From NCBI GenBank assembly GCA_937897085.1, contig CALCOR010000047.1:1-15713 (forward strand): DNA of 15,713 nucleotides, written 5' to 3'. Positions 14,804 to 15,713 of this stretch are shown piece by piece. The position numbers were made by a program, and so were the translations under genes. Positions within the stretch are counted from its first letter, which is position 1. Each line of letters opens with the position of its first letter. The notes under the pieces were generated by a model, which saw only the letters and a list, made by a program, of their open reading frames with translations, was not told the origin of the DNA and made no database searches. This DNA is from an uncultured euryarchaeote (GTDB lineage: Archaea; Thermoplasmatota; Poseidoniia; Poseidoniales; Thalassarchaeaceae).

Positions 14804-15713
14804 ATGCAGTTGGTGGTAGTCGAATCGAAGGCCAAGGCCAAGACCATCCAACGCTACCTCGGAAACGAGTTCATCGTGATGGCGAGCAATGGCCATGTAC
14901 AGGATCTTCCCAACAACAAGAACAACCCCGATGGGCGCAAGGCGATGTGGGCGGCCGGTGATGACGAACTTCCTTCGCCACCATGGGAATGGACCGAACG
15001 CTCCCAGAAGGTCGTCACCGAGATGCGTCGTCGAGCCAAGGACGCCAAGGTCACCGAGATACATGTTGCCACTGACCCAGACCGCGAGGGAGAATTCATC
15101 GCCTGGAGGTTGGCAGAACTGCTCGGAAGCATCGCGCCAGTGCATCGAATCGTGTTCCACGAGATCACCAAGACGGCCGTTGAGGCGGCATTGGCAGATC
15201 CGACCGAGGTCAATATGCAATTGGTCGAGGCTGCAAAGGTACGCCGCTTCATGGACAGGCTGGTCGGGTTCCGCACCTCGAAGTTCTCCCGTTCATGGGG
15301 GTTGAAGTCGATGGGGCGCGTACAGACCCCCACACTCGGATTCGTGGTCGACAAGGAGATTGAGCGTGAAGCGTTCGTTCCTACGCCATATTTCGCGGTC
15401 AACGCCATTGCGGAGGGAATCGAGTTCGGTGCACGTTTTCACGAGCCGGCTGACGACGATGGATGGCGTGACGACAAGGGGAAGTTCAACGCCAGGCGAA
15501 CCTTCGATGGAGACCTGGCTCGCCTCGCCCATGACTCCCTCGTAAATGCGAGGGTGCTCACGGTGAGCACTTCCGAACAGAAGCAGGAGAAGAAGCGTCC
15601 GAGGCCGCCGTTCACCACGGACTCACTGCTGCAGACTGCGGGAAGCAGTTTGAATTGGACACCAGCAGCGACGATGGCCCTCGCCGGTGAACTCTACAAC
15701 GCGGGTCACATCA
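14804..15713 (+). CDS. topA: DNA topoisomerase I, type IA (3' end outside window)
   Basis: TopA relaxes negatively supercoiled DNA by passing a strand through a transient single-strand break. The visible 303 residues cover the Toprim domain and the start of the core. MQLVVVESKAKAKTIQRYLG holds the catalytic Glu and the ESKAKAKTI motif, and ATDPDREGEFIAWRL holds the DxDxE metal-binding acids. RRFMDRLVGFRTSKF and SMGRVQTPTLGFVVDKE follow, with the family SxGRVQTPTL. The window ends at ELYNAGHI, immediately before the expected Y-x-RTD segment with the catalytic tyrosine, so that residue cannot be checked. The arrangement is that of the bacterial-type enzyme, with no helicase module visible. GGGGGGTG (14791-14798) is a good ribosome binding site five bases before the ATG. 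Confidence 0.93.
   Translation, partial: MQLVVVESKAKAKTIQRYLGNEFIVMASNGHVQDLPNNKNNPDGRKAMWAAGDDELPSPPWEWTERSQKVVTEMRRRAKDAKVTEIHVATDPDREGEFIAWRLAELLGSIAPVHRIVFHEITKTAVEAALADPTEVNMQLVEAAKVRRFMDRLVGFRTSKFSRSWGLKSMGRVQTPTLGFVVDKEIEREAFVPTPYFAVNAIAEGIEFGARFHEPADDDGWRDDKGKFNARRTFDGDLARLAHDSLVNARVLTVSTSEQKQEKKRPRPPFTTDSLLQTAGSSLNWTPAATMALAGELYNAGHI

Noticed and set aside
14640..14804. 54-codon frame (longer open frame from 14379) ending on the topA start codon
   Set aside because: Third positions show no coding bias, the residues have no recognisable pattern, and the longer version overlaps the small gene. It is kept only as a possible leader frame.

Overview
This GC-rich window of 15.7 kb reads as a chromosomal segment of a planktonic euryarchaeon. 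The best fit is Thermoplasmatota, class Poseidoniia (Marine Group II), but this is inference. The archaeal signals are a tRNA-splicing endonuclease of the long fused type, archease, and an SRP RNA with archaeal Alu-domain motifs. They sit beside genes of bacterial type: a three-subunit proton-translocating transhydrogenase, a bacterial-style topoisomerase I, CcmE and TatC. Strong Shine-Dalgarno motifs precede several starts, and many genes overlap by one to four bases.

Region by region. Bases 1-2604 hold the 3' part of pntA, then pntAb and pntB, a tight operon for the membrane NAD(P) transhydrogenase. Bases 2684-7422, same strand, encode envelope proteins: a Reeler / choice-of-anchor-V-like surface protein with an odd CxCH motif, a TatC translocase subunit with an extra cysteine-rich C-terminal domain, and a large membrane-anchored M6-family metalloprotease. 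Bases 7449-8360, minus strand, encode the tRNA-splicing endonuclease. Divergent from it is a plus-strand run (8469-11160): a winged-helix/TerB-like protein, an HldE-like PfkB kinase with an altered catalytic motif, archease, and a 68-residue Cys-rich HTH-like protein. Converging on the last of these is the minus-strand SRP 7S RNA (about 11160-11475). Its minus-strand upstream neighbours are a CxxxY-type CcmE and the pyrD-pyrK pair (11558-13932). Bases 13993-14424 encode an unrecognised small protein. Bases 14425-14803 contain no convincing gene but several perfect hairpins. From 14804 to the window end runs the N-terminal part of topA, cut just before the expected catalytic tyrosine.

How the genes connect. 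Transhydrogenase and PyrDK are redox and nucleotide housekeeping. EndA and archease (the RtcB cofactor) act at the two ends of tRNA splicing, cutting and ligation. TatC, SRP RNA, the M6 protease, CcmE and the surface protein all serve export or the extracytoplasmic side. No mobile element, CRISPR array, rRNA or tRNA was seen. The most unusual items are the TatC fusion, the degenerate HldE-like kinase, the small Cys-rich HTH-like protein abutting the SRP RNA, and the hairpin-rich leader of topA.
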